Of a stretch of DNA of 64,000 nt, positions 8,652-17,187 are shown piece by piece. The DNA lies in assembly GCA_017456015.1 (NCBI GenBank), contig JAFTLL010000003.1, positions 1-64,000 on the forward strand. The letters run 5' to 3'. The notes beneath the pieces are model-generated. The model saw nothing but the letters and a program-made list of their open reading frames with translations, was not told the DNA's origin and did no database searches. A program made the translations under genes and the position numbers. How positions within the stretch are numbered: position 1 is the first letter of the stretch; every line of letters starts with the position of its first letter. The DNA is from Clostridia bacterium. GTDB taxonomy: Bacteria; Bacillota_A; Clostridia; Oscillospirales; Acutalibacteraceae.

Positions 8652-9692
8652 TTGGAAGATTTTGATTTTGAAAACCGGTTTGTCACGCCGGAAGTAACCG
8701 AAAGTGACAGTGATATAGAATTTTCATTGCGCCCGAAAACCCTTTCGGAATACATTGGGCAAGATAAGGTTAAGGAAAATCTGGAAATTTATATCAAAGC
8801 AGCTACCTTGCGAAAGGAATCTCTTGACCATGTATTGCTTTACGGACCGCCCGGTCTGGGCAAAACTACCTTGGCTGGTATCATTGCCAATGAAATGGGT
8901 GTAAATTTGCGAATTACCTCTGGCCCTGCAATTGAAAAGCAGGGAGATTTGGCAGCCCTGCTTACGAATTTAAACGAGGGTGACATCCTTTTTATTGATG
9001 AGATTCACCGTTTAAACCGTAGCGTTGAGGAAATACTATATCCGGCAATGGAAGATTTTTCTTTGGACATTATTATCGGCAAAGGCCCTTCGGCACGTTC
9101 TATTCGCTTGGATTTACCGCATTTTACGTTGGTTGGCGCAACCACCCGTTCCGGACAGCTTACCGCGCCGCTGCGTGACCGTTTTGGTGTTTTGTTGCGT
9201 TTGGAATTATACACACCGGAGCAGCTTGCCGATATCGTTATGCGCTCTGCCGGTATTCTTGAAATTCCGGTCGACCGCAACGGTGCTTTGGAAATTGCCT
9301 CGCGTTCAAGAGGCACTCCGCGTATTGCCAACCGTTTGCTCAAACGTGTTCGCGATATTGCACAGGTACAGTATGACGGTAAGATAACCGAAGAGATTGC
9401 CGCTGCTGCATTGGGTCGTTTTGAAATTGATGAACTGGGCTTGGACGCCTTTGACCGGCGTATGCTCACCACGATTATCACCAATTACGGTGGTGGACCG
9501 GTCGGAGTGGAAACGCTGGCGGCTGCTTTAAACGAGGAAAGCATCACCATTGAGGATGTTTATGAGCCATATCTTATGCAAATCGGATTCCTTACGCGAA
9601 CTTCCAGAGGCCGCTGTGTAACCGAACTTGCATATCATCACCTCGGTATAAAAAGCCCGAATCAAAATCCCGTGCAAGAAACGTTTATTTAG
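8652..9692 (+). CDS. ruvB: Holliday junction branch-migration ATPase RuvB
   Basis: A 346-residue AAA+ motor. Walker A is [12 protein letters not shown], Walker B is LFIDEIHRL, sensor 1 is VGATTRSG, and the arginine finger region is APLRDRFG. The C-terminal winged helix ends with RTSRGRCVT. Start TTG at 8652 follows AGGAGG (8637-8642) at good spacing. It drives branch migration with RuvA. Confidence 0.96.
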   Translation: MEDFDFENRFVTPEVTESDSDIEFSLRPKTLSEYIGQDKVKENLEIYIKAATLRKESLDHVLLYGPPGLGKTTLAGIIANEMGVNLRITSGPAIEKQGDLAALLTNLNEGDILFIDEIHRLNRSVEEILYPAMEDFSLDIIIGKGPSARSIRLDLPHFTLVGATTRSGQLTAPLRDRFGVLLRLELYTPEQLADIVMRSAGILEIPVDRNGALEIASRSRGTPRIANRLLKRVRDIAQVQYDGKITEEIAAAALGRFEIDELGLDAFDRRMLTTIITNYGGGPVGVETLAAALNEESITIEDVYEPYLMQIGFLTRTSRGRCVTELAYHHLGIKSPNQNPVQETFI

Positions 9693-9703
9693 GAGAGTTC
9701 AGA

Positions 9704-11056
9704 ATGGGTAGATTATTTGGAACAGACGGTGCTCGTGGTATAGCCAATACGGAATTGACTTGTGAAATGGCGGTTTCCATAGGTCGCGCGGCAGCCTATG
9801 TTCTCACCAAACACGCCGAGGCGCGCCCAAAGGTAATTATCGGTAAAGATACACGGGTATCCTCCACCATGCTGGAAATGGCGATTGCTTCCGGGCTATG
9901 CTCCTTTGGTGCAGATGTCGTTTTGGCCGGCTTTATTCCTACCCCGGCCGTAGCGTACCTTGTTGCAGATACCGCGGCCGATGCCGGTGTAATGATTTCG
10001 GCCTCTCATAATCCTTGTGAGTATAATGGAATCAAGTTGTTTGACCGCAACGGATATAAATTGCCCGATGAAATTGAAGAAGAAATTGAAGCGATTGTAT
10101 TGGATGGTGCTGTGAACATTGAATTGCCGGTCGGCGGTGATGTTGGAAATGTGTTTAACCGTCCTGATTATGTTAATCGCTATGTGAAACATGTTGTTTC
10201 CACCGTGGATGTTCGCTTGGATGGCATGAAAATTGCCCTTGACTGTGCCAATGGTTGTGCATCGACAACAGCAGAAAAGATTTTTTCCTCTCTTGGGGCG
10301 CAATGTTTTATGTTAAGCAATCACCCCAACGGCATCAATATCAATGACAATTGCGGTTCTACCCATATGGAACAAATCACGGATTTTGTCAATGCAAACG
10401 GCATGGACCTTGGTCTGGCTTTTGACGGCGACAGCGACCGTTGCTTAGCTGTGGATGAAAACGGTTGTTTGATTGACGGTGATAAGCTGATTGCTGTTCT
10501 TTCAAAGGAAATGAAAAAAGAAGGCCGATTAAATAAAAACACCGCGGTCGTAACGGTTATGACCAACTTGGGCTTTAAGCATTTTGCACGTGATAATGAC
10601 ATCCGTGTAGCAGAAACCGGTGTGGGTGACCGCTATGTATTAGAGGAAATGCGCAAAAATGATTACAGTATCGGCGGAGAGCAATCCGGCCATATTATAT
10701 TCAGAGATTTTGCCACTACCGGAGATGGTCAACTTTCCGGTGTTCAGTTTGCGGCCACGATGGCAAAAAATCAAAAATCGGCTAGCGAGCTGGGTTCGGT
10801 TATGCACACTTTGCCACAGGTTATGATAAATGTAACAGTGGTTTCCGGGGCAAAAGAGGCCATGCAAAAGGATATGGAAATTAAAGCTGTGATTTCCTCG
10901 GCTGAAAAAAGACTGGGCAACGATGGTCGTGTTTTGGTACGGGCATCGGGAACCGAACCCTTGGTTCGAGTTATGCTGGAAGGCAAAGACATTCATTTGA
11001 TTAACCGCCTTGCAGAAGAAATTGCAGAGGTTGTAAAACAAAGGATTGGCAAATGA
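9704..11056 (+). CDS. glmM: Phosphoglucosamine mutase
   Basis: A 450-residue enzyme that converts glucosamine-6-phosphate to glucosamine-1-phosphate for peptidoglycan precursors. The start MGRLFGTDGARGIAN is the family N-terminus; the phosphoserine loop is VMISASHNP (Ser near residue 100), the metal loop is FDGDSDR, the sugar loop is GGEQSGHI, and the phosphate-binding loop is RASGTEPLVRVM. SD AGGAG sits 9 nt upstream. The stop overlaps the next gene by 4 nt. Confidence 0.96.
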   Translation: MGRLFGTDGARGIANTELTCEMAVSIGRAAAYVLTKHAEARPKVIIGKDTRVSSTMLEMAIASGLCSFGADVVLAGFIPTPAVAYLVADTAADAGVMISASHNPCEYNGIKLFDRNGYKLPDEIEEEIEAIVLDGAVNIELPVGGDVGNVFNRPDYVNRYVKHVVSTVDVRLDGMKIALDCANGCASTTAEKIFSSLGAQCFMLSNHPNGININDNCGSTHMEQITDFVNANGMDLGLAFDGDSDRCLAVDENGCLIDGDKLIAVLSKEMKKEGRLNKNTAVVTVMTNLGFKHFARDNDIRVAETGVGDRYVLEEMRKNDYSIGGEQSGHIIFRDFATTGDGQLSGVQFAATMAKNQKSASELGSVMHTLPQVMINVTVVSGAKEAMQKDMEIKAVISSAEKRLGNDGRVLVRASGTEPLVRVMLEGKDIHLINRLAEEIAEVVKQRIGK

Positions 11057-11916
11057 GATTTGTAGAAGACTTTTATGATTATGAATTAATTGACGCAACG
11101 GATGGCCAACGTTTAGAGCGTTGGAGGGATATTATTTTAATTCGGCCCGACCCACAGGTGATTTGGCATACCCCAAAAACCAATCCTCTGTGGTCTGTGG
11201 CGCATGCCGTTTATCACCGCTCTGCAAAGGGCGGCGGCTATTGGGAAACGCGTAAAAAGGTGCCGGCGGCTTGGTCGGTTGACTACCAAGATTTAACCTT
11301 TCGCTTGAAACCAATGGGATTTAAGCATACCGGTCTTTTCCCTGAGCAGGCGGTAAACTGGAAGCTTTGTTCCGAGCTTATTCAAAATGCCGGACGCCCG
11401 ATAAAGGTACTGAACCTTTTCGCCTATACCGGTGCCGCTACGGTTGCCTGTTTACAGGCCGGAGCAGCGGTTACCCATGTTGATGCTGCACAGGGAATGG
11501 TGCAATGGGCAAAGGAAAATGCGGTGGCCAGCGGTGTGGCCGATGCTTCGGTTCGCTGGTTGGTAGACGATTGCGTTAAGTTTGTTCGCCGTGAAATTCG
11601 CCGCGGCAATCGATATGACGCGGTAATTATGGACCCGCCTTCCTACGGCAGAGGCCCGAACGGCGAGCTCTGGCGCTTGGAAGAACAGATTGAACAGCTT
11701 CTTCAATTGGTCGCTCAGGTTTTGAGTGATGAACCATTGTTTTTCCTTTTGAATTCCTATACAGCAGGCCTTTCTCCCACCATTTTAAACTACTTGGTGC
11801 AGCGAGAAATTGTAAAATCTAAGAACAGCGAGGTTACCACAGAGGAAATCGGTCTTCAAATTACCGAAAAGCAAATCATTATGCCTTGCGGGAACACGAC
11901 TTTGTGGATAAAATAA
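11053..11916 (+). CDS. Class I SAM-dependent methyltransferase (RlmI-like, without PUA domain)
   Basis: A 287-residue protein. The SAM-binding core has LNLFAYTGAATVACL (motif I, about residues 119-133), followed by THVDAAQGMVQWAKEN, and the target motif IMDPPSYGRG near residue 193 that is typical of RlmI/RlmL-type 23S rRNA methyltransferases. The N-terminal PUA domain of RlmI is absent. The ATG overlaps the glmM stop. The rRNA target is an inference from family resemblance; another nucleic-acid substrate is possible. Confidence 0.8.
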   Translation: MRFVEDFYDYELIDATDGQRLERWRDIILIRPDPQVIWHTPKTNPLWSVAHAVYHRSAKGGGYWETRKKVPAAWSVDYQDLTFRLKPMGFKHTGLFPEQAVNWKLCSELIQNAGRPIKVLNLFAYTGAATVACLQAGAAVTHVDAAQGMVQWAKENAVASGVADASVRWLVDDCVKFVRREIRRGNRYDAVIMDPPSYGRGPNGELWRLEEQIEQLLQLVAQVLSDEPLFFLLNSYTAGLSPTILNYLVQREIVKSKNSEVTTEEIGLQITEKQIIMPCGNTTLWIK

Positions 11917-11917
11917 A

Positions 11918-12772
11918 ATGTCTGATATAATACAATTAAAAAATGTTTCCTATTCTTACGATATGGAAAACCAAAAAGATTCTGTCCTTAAAAACCTTAC
12001 GCTCTCATTTCAAAAAGGGAGTTTCACCGCAATTTTAGGACATAACGGCAGCGGAAAATCTACATTGGCCAAGCTTTTAAATACCTTGCTGAAACCGACG
12101 TCGGGCAATATTTTGGTAGATGGACTTTCGGCACAAGATGAAAAAAACGCGCTGGCTATTCGCAAAAAAGTAGGCCTCGTTTTTCAAAATCCTGACAATC
12201 AGTTGGTTGCGACGGCTGTCGAAGACGATGTTGCCTTCGGTTTGGAAAACATTGGCGTACCGCAGCCGGAAATGGTGCAACGCGTTGAAGAGGCGCTGCG
12301 CGCGGTAGATATGTTGGAACACCGCAAAACCTCGCCGTATAATCTTTCGGGCGGTCAAAAACAGCGTGTGGCAATTGCCGGAATACTGGCTATGGAGCCG
12401 GAGTGTATTGTTTTTGATGAACCGACCGCAATGTTAGACCCCAAAGGGCGTAAAGAGGTTATGGACACGATACTTTCTCTTTCAGCAAGCAAAAACATTA
12501 CGGTCATCTTAATTACCCATTTTATGGAAGAGGCGGCCATGGCCGACCGTGTTGTTGTTATGGACAACGGAACGGTTTTGATGGATGGCAGTCCGGAAAC
12601 GGTATTTACGCGTGTGGAAGAATTGCAAGCAGTTGGTTTAGATGTGCCGGTTGCGGCACAGTTGATTCACGAACTGAACTTATCCGGTAAAGACCTTGAC
12701 CAAAGCGCCATTTCGGTAGATGCGTGTGTTCAGGCTTTAAGCGATGCACTTGTTACTCCGGGGAGGAAATAA
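11918..12772 (+). CDS. ecfA1: ECF transporter energy-coupling ATPase EcfA1
   Basis: A 284-residue ABC ATPase. Walker A GHNGSGKST, signature NLSGGQKQR, Walker B CIVFDEPTAMLD and H-loop ILITHFMEEA are intact. It is the first of two unequal ATPases before ecfT and truA, the standard Firmicutes order for the shared (group II) energy-coupling module that serves several vitamin S components. No convincing ribosome site is seen, and it begins 1 nt after the methyltransferase stop, so it may be coupled. Confidence 0.93.
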   Translation: MSDIIQLKNVSYSYDMENQKDSVLKNLTLSFQKGSFTAILGHNGSGKSTLAKLLNTLLKPTSGNILVDGLSAQDEKNALAIRKKVGLVFQNPDNQLVATAVEDDVAFGLENIGVPQPEMVQRVEEALRAVDMLEHRKTSPYNLSGGQKQRVAIAGILAMEPECIVFDEPTAMLDPKGRKEVMDTILSLSASKNITVILITHFMEEAAMADRVVVMDNGTVLMDGSPETVFTRVEELQAVGLDVPVAAQLIHELNLSGKDLDQSAISVDACVQALSDALVTPGRK

Positions 12773-13642
12773 ATGTCTGTTTTAGAGGTTAAAAATCTGT
12801 CCTTTACCTACGGGAAAGGAACCGCTTTTTATCATGACGCAATTAAAAACATAAGTTTCTCTCTTGACGAGGGGGAAATTTTGGGTATCATCGGTCATAC
12901 CGGCTCGGGAAAATCTACGGTGGTACAGCATTTAAACGGTCTGATACCAACAGAAAAAGGACATATTTTCTTTCAAGGCCGAGACATATGGGAGAACCCC
13001 AAGGCGATTCAAAATATCCGGTTTAAAATCGGATTGGTTTTTCAATATCCGGAATATCAACTTTTTGACGAAACCGTTTTTAAAGATATAGCCTACGGGC
13101 CGAAAAATATGGGCCTTAAAGAAGCAGAGGTAAAGCAGCGCGTTTTAAAAGCGGTTGAAATGGCCGGAGTTGATAAGACTCTGCTGGACAAATCGCCCTT
13201 TGATTTGTCCGGCGGTGAAAAGCGCCGTGTTGCCATTGCTGGTATCATTGCCATGGAGCCCGAAATACTTGTCCTGGACGAGCCTACGGCCGGATTAGAC
13301 CCTGCCGGCCGAGAGCGCGTTTTGCGCTTTATCAAAGAATACCGCGATGCCACCGGTGCGGCGGTGATTATGGTTTCACACAGTATGCAGGATGTTGCCA
13401 AAACAGCAGATAAAATCCTGGTTTTAAATCAGGGTGAAGTTTTTGCTTTTGATACCGTTGAAAATGTTTTTCATAACGCACATGGATTGGAATCAGTAGG
13501 TTTGGATATTCCTGATATTACCAAGATTTTTCTTCGGTTGCAGGCAAACGGCGTGGATTTGCCGACCAATGTTTACACGGTTGAGCAAGCCAAAACCGTT
13601 CTCCTTGAAAAAATGAAAGGAGGCGGTCGTTTTGCTGAATGA
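12773..13642 (+). CDS. ecfA2: ECF transporter energy-coupling ATPase EcfA2
   Basis: A 289-residue ABC ATPase starting immediately after the ecfA1 stop, with GGGAGG upstream. Walker A GHTGSGKST, signature DLSGGEKRR, Walker B ILVLDEPTAGLD, H-loop IMVSHSMQD. It forms the ATPase heterodimer with EcfA1 that drives EcfT. Its end overlaps ecfT by 11 nt. Confidence 0.93.
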   Translation: MSVLEVKNLSFTYGKGTAFYHDAIKNISFSLDEGEILGIIGHTGSGKSTVVQHLNGLIPTEKGHIFFQGRDIWENPKAIQNIRFKIGLVFQYPEYQLFDETVFKDIAYGPKNMGLKEAEVKQRVLKAVEMAGVDKTLLDKSPFDLSGGEKRRVAIAGIIAMEPEILVLDEPTAGLDPAGRERVLRFIKEYRDATGAAVIMVSHSMQDVAKTADKILVLNQGEVFAFDTVENVFHNAHGLESVGLDIPDITKIFLRLQANGVDLPTNVYTVEQAKTVLLEKMKGGGRFAE

Positions 13643-14441
13643 TATAACATTCGGTCAGTATTTGCCGACCGGCTCTTTTTTGCACAAAACCGATGCGCGA
13701 ACCAAAATTTTGCTTTTGGTGTTATGGATTGTCATCCTGTTTCTTGCCGGCAATTTTTATGCCTTGGGTGCTTGCGCGGTTTTGGTTCTCTTATTTATGC
13801 TGGTTTCGAAAATATCCTTGAAAATGTATTTGCGTAATATAAAAGCGGTCTGGTTGGTGATTGTTTTTACCTCGATTATAAATGCTTTGTATGTGCGTAC
13901 CGGCAGAGTTTTATTTTCTTTCTGGGTCATCACGGTTACAACCGACGGTATATCCCGCGCACTCTTTATGTCATTGCGCATCATTCTATTGATTTTGCTC
14001 AGTGCGATGTTCACTTATACCACGAAGCCGACCGAGATTACCGATGCGCTGGAAAGTCTGCTCTCGCCGTTACGGCTATTCGGTTTAAAAGAGGGTGTGC
14101 ATATCCTGGCAATGACCATGACGATTGCCCTGCGCTTTATTCCGACGCTTATTGATGAAACAAATAAAATTATGAGTGCGCAAAAGGCACGGGGGGCTGA
14201 TTTTGAAAGTGGCTCTATGCTTCGGCGGATTAAGGCGATGCTGCCGATTCTTATACCATTGTTAATTTCGTCTGTACGCCGCGCCTATGAACTGGCCGAA
14301 GCAATGGAAAGCCGCTGTTACAATGGGGCAGAAGGCAGAACAAAATTTAAAACCCCGAAGCTCGGACTACGTGATGCGGTAAGTGCAGTGGTTTGTGCGC
14401 TCGCCTTACTGTTGATTATTCTAATCAATCATTTTTGTTAG
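13632..14441 (+). CDS. ecfT: ECF transporter transmembrane protein EcfT
   Basis: A 269-residue membrane protein with five or six hydrophobic helices and the two cytoplasmic Ala-Arg-Gly type coupling motifs (SAQKARGADFESG and AMESRCYNG) that contact the ATPases. The N-terminus, TGSFLHKTDARTKIL, is the usual EcfT opening. Start TTG at 13632 follows GGAGG about 8 nt upstream. It scaffolds exchangeable substrate-binding S proteins that are encoded elsewhere. Confidence 0.93.
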   Translation: MLNDITFGQYLPTGSFLHKTDARTKILLLVLWIVILFLAGNFYALGACAVLVLLFMLVSKISLKMYLRNIKAVWLVIVFTSIINALYVRTGRVLFSFWVITVTTDGISRALFMSLRIILLILLSAMFTYTTKPTEITDALESLLSPLRLFGLKEGVHILAMTMTIALRFIPTLIDETNKIMSAQKARGADFESGSMLRRIKAMLPILIPLLISSVRRAYELAEAMESRCYNGAEGRTKFKTPKLGLRDAVSAVVCALALLLIILINHFC

Positions 14442-14449
14442 GGTAGGTT

Positions 14450-15187
14450 ATGAAACGGTTTTTATTAAAGCTACAATATGACGGAACGCATTACCACGGT
14501 TGGCAGGTACAGGCCAACGCTGTAACCGTACAAGAGGTTTTACAGGATGTCTTGCGTTCTTTGACGAATGGTGATGTACAAAGCATCACCGGTTGCAGTC
14601 GGACAGACAGCGGCGTGCATGCCAATGGATTCTATTGCCATTTTGACACCGGTTCCCGTATCACAGCTACGCAGTTTGTGCGGGCGCTGAATGCCAAGCT
14701 TCCGGAAGATATCGCGGTTTTGCATTGCCGAGAGGTTGACCCGCAGTTTCATGCAAGATACAGCGCAAAAGGTAAGCAATATATTTATCGGTTCTATCAT
14801 TCTGCGGTGCATGACCCTTTCCGTCATGCATATGCGCTTCGGCTGGACAAACCGCTTTCGCTTTCACTGCTGAATTCAGCGGCCGAGCAGTTTATCGGCA
14901 CACACGATTTTTCTGCATTTTGTGCAACGGGCAGCAGTGTGGAGAATACGGTTCGCACCATTACCGAATGTTCTTTCAGTCATCAGGATAATGAAACGGT
15001 TTTTACGGTTACAGGAAACGGCTTTTTGTATAACATGGTACGTATCATGGTTGGCACACTGCTGGAAGTACAAAACGGTAAGATTCCGGCAGAGGACATT
15101 TCTAAGATTATAAACGGAAAATGTCGTACAGCCGCCGGAAAGACTGCACCGCCATACGCACTTTATTTAAATGAAGTTTATTATTAG
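14450..15187 (+). CDS. truA: tRNA pseudouridine(38-40) synthase TruA
   Basis: A 245-residue enzyme that isomerises uridines in the tRNA anticodon arm. The catalytic Asp is in GCSRTDSGVHANG near residue 52, and the N-terminal LQYDGTHYHGWQ and the C-terminal FLYNMVRIMVGTL motifs are conserved. It closes the ecfA1-ecfA2-ecfT-truA order seen in many Firmicutes. Confidence 0.96.
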   Translation: MKRFLLKLQYDGTHYHGWQVQANAVTVQEVLQDVLRSLTNGDVQSITGCSRTDSGVHANGFYCHFDTGSRITATQFVRALNAKLPEDIAVLHCREVDPQFHARYSAKGKQYIYRFYHSAVHDPFRHAYALRLDKPLSLSLLNSAAEQFIGTHDFSAFCATGSSVENTVRTITECSFSHQDNETVFTVTGNGFLYNMVRIMVGTLLEVQNGKIPAEDISKIINGKCRTAAGKTAPPYALYLNEVYY

Positions 15188-15199
15188 GAGGCACCGGAC

Positions 15200-16483
15200 G
15201 TGGCAGAATATAAAAAACGACAGAGCAAAAAAGTAAAATTGAACAAGAAGCGCTCTGTCCGCCGTCCGGCGCAAAAGCCCGAACGGATACAGATGTCGCA
15301 CACAACCAAAAAGCAAACATCTGCGCCGCGTAAAACACAAGGCGAAAGCAAAGCAAATCGTTACCGTGTTTTGCAAAACCGCCAATTAAAAAAACGCACA
15401 GTATGGATTTCGGGTGCTGCCTTTTTACTTTTGGTTTTACTTGTTTTTCAGTTGGCATTGCCGACAGGGATAATTGAATCCTTGCAAAACAGTTATGCAC
15501 TGAATGCAACCAACGGTAGCGGTTGCGATTCGCTGATGGGGACCTCCTTTCTGCAAATGAACGCCCGTTACGGACGTATCGACCTGCTTTCCGGCGCGTA
15601 TTATGAGGTTTATAATAAAAAGGGCGGTACTGCCTATACGGTGCAACACGGATATTCTGCACCGGTTATGGCAACCTCAGCGGCACGCACGCTGATTTTT
15701 GAGCGAGATGGAACAGAGCTCAGCGTTTACAATTTGAGCAAACAGCAACAGCAGATTACGGTTGACGGCAAGTTGTATACAGCGTCAATCAGCCGAGGCG
15801 GCAAGGTGGCCGTGGCTTATAAATCGAATGATTATCTATCGGTCGTAGAGGTTTATACCAAGCGCTCGCAGATTTTATTTACGCAAAATTTTTCGAATGA
15901 ATATGTCACCTCGCTTTCTCTGAATTCATCCGGCCGTTATCTTACGGTGGCTACGCTTTTTGCAAAGGGTGGTATATACCACTCCAATCTTTATCTTTTT
16001 GATGTTAAAAAACAAAAGCAAGTTTTAAAAACAGCTTATGAGAATATGTTTTTCACTGCAAGTGAAAGTCTTGGAAACGGGTCGGTTTTATCGGTCAGTT
16101 ATGATAAGGCGGTAATTGTTTTTCCTGGAAAAAAGACCATGGAAGAACTTGATATTCCGGAAAAAATCAGCAATTATTCCGTTTCGTCAAACAATACAAT
16201 CGCATTTGTCTGCAATCAGACCAACAATACAATTGACAATAAAATTCGTCTCTACAACAAACGGGGAAAACTGAAAACTGAACTGGACTTTGTCGGTACA
16301 ATTAACGGATTTTCCGTTTCAAATACACATATATATATTTTATCGGATGACATACTGCACATTTACAGGATAAAAGATTTAAAACATACGCAAGAAGAGT
16401 TCCCCAATGCACAACTTCTGGCGGCCTTCCGTGGCGGTGCAGCTGCAATATCCAATTCGAAACTTCAAATTACAAAACAATAG
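15200..16483 (+). CDS. Membrane-anchored beta-propeller-like protein (DUF5711-type)
   Basis: A 427-residue protein I do not recognise functionally. It has a highly basic N-terminal 75 residues, one transmembrane helix at about residues 73-93 (VWISGAAFLLLVLLVFQL), and an outside domain made of repeated beta blades such as SLSLNSSGRYLTVATLF and NTIAFVCNQ. The pattern resembles the DUF5711 family of Clostridia. Start GTG 15200 has AGGAGG 8 nt upstream. It is followed by a CvpA-like protein with near-zero spacing. A sensor or cell-envelope role is possible, but nothing in the sequence shows it. Confidence 0.65.
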   Translation: MAEYKKRQSKKVKLNKKRSVRRPAQKPERIQMSHTTKKQTSAPRKTQGESKANRYRVLQNRQLKKRTVWISGAAFLLLVLLVFQLALPTGIIESLQNSYALNATNGSGCDSLMGTSFLQMNARYGRIDLLSGAYYEVYNKKGGTAYTVQHGYSAPVMATSAARTLIFERDGTELSVYNLSKQQQQITVDGKLYTASISRGGKVAVAYKSNDYLSVVEVYTKRSQILFTQNFSNEYVTSLSLNSSGRYLTVATLFAKGGIYHSNLYLFDVKKQKQVLKTAYENMFFTASESLGNGSVLSVSYDKAVIVFPGKKTMEELDIPEKISNYSVSSNNTIAFVCNQTNNTIDNKIRLYNKRGKLKTELDFVGTINGFSVSNTHIYILSDDILHIYRIKDLKHTQEEFPNAQLLAAFRGGAAAISNSKLQITKQ

Positions 16484-16495
16484 GTGGATATAAAT

Positions 16496-17173
16496 ATGGC
16501 TTGGATTTTAGATATTATTGTTATTGCCGTTGTTGCTTATTACGCGTTTATTTCCGCAAAACGCGGATTTGTCCGTACTTTAATTGAATTGGTTGGTTTT
16601 ATTGCCATCTTTTTGATTATAACCAAAGCCGGCACGCCGATGTCTGAAAAGTTGTTTGATACCGTTTTTCGTGCGCAGGTTTTATCTAAGGTAGAAACCT
16701 CTTTGCAGGATTCTGCGGCGCAAACCACACAGGCACTCACCAATGCGTTGCCTGAATTTGTTGTTAACAGTGCTGACTTTTTGGGCATTAACATTAGCGA
16801 AACGGTGGATATGAGTAATAATACAGCGGCATTGGCATCCAGCATTACCGATAACGTAATTCGACCGGTGGCAACCAGTTTGATTTATGCGGTTATCAGT
16901 CTGTTGCTTTTTGGTCTTGGTATGTATCTTGTCCGTGTTTTGGCACGCGCTGTAAACAGCTTATTCAAAATATCCTTTGTCGGTGTTGTGAACCGTGTGC
17001 TCGGTGCTGTGTTGGGCGCAGGAAAGGGCTTGGTTGTCGCTTTTGTTTTGTGTATGCTGATTACGGTAACCGTTTCATTTACGGAAAATGGTTTCTGGGT
17101 TTTTACAAAGGAAAATATAGAGCAATCCTTCATTTTTGGAAGGATTGCAGAATGGAATCCGCTTTATAAATAA
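16496..17173 (+). CDS. CvpA family membrane protein
   Basis: A 225-residue integral membrane protein. The N-terminus WILDIIVIAVVAYYAFISAK followed by RGFVRTLIELVG fits the CvpA/colicin V production family, with further helices at about residues 118-145 and 163-185. GTG at 16484 is in frame, but AGGTGG lies across it; ATG 16496 with 8-nt spacing is better. The family is linked to envelope maintenance and purine-linked operons in other bacteria; here its partner genes are the DUF5711-type protein and ClpE-like ATPase. Confidence 0.75.
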   Translation: MAWILDIIVIAVVAYYAFISAKRGFVRTLIELVGFIAIFLIITKAGTPMSEKLFDTVFRAQVLSKVETSLQDSAAQTTQALTNALPEFVVNSADFLGINISETVDMSNNTAALASSITDNVIRPVATSLIYAVISLLLFGLGMYLVRVLARAVNSLFKISFVGVVNRVLGAVLGAGKGLVVAFVLCMLITVTVSFTENGFWVFTKENIEQSFIFGRIAEWNPLYK

Positions 17174-17187
17174 TAAGGAGAATGAAA

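Noticed and set aside
9005..9484. Open frame of 159 codons on the minus strand inside ruvB
   Set aside because: Composition is that of a codon shadow (Ser/Arg/Ile rich), no start signal, ruvB is certain.
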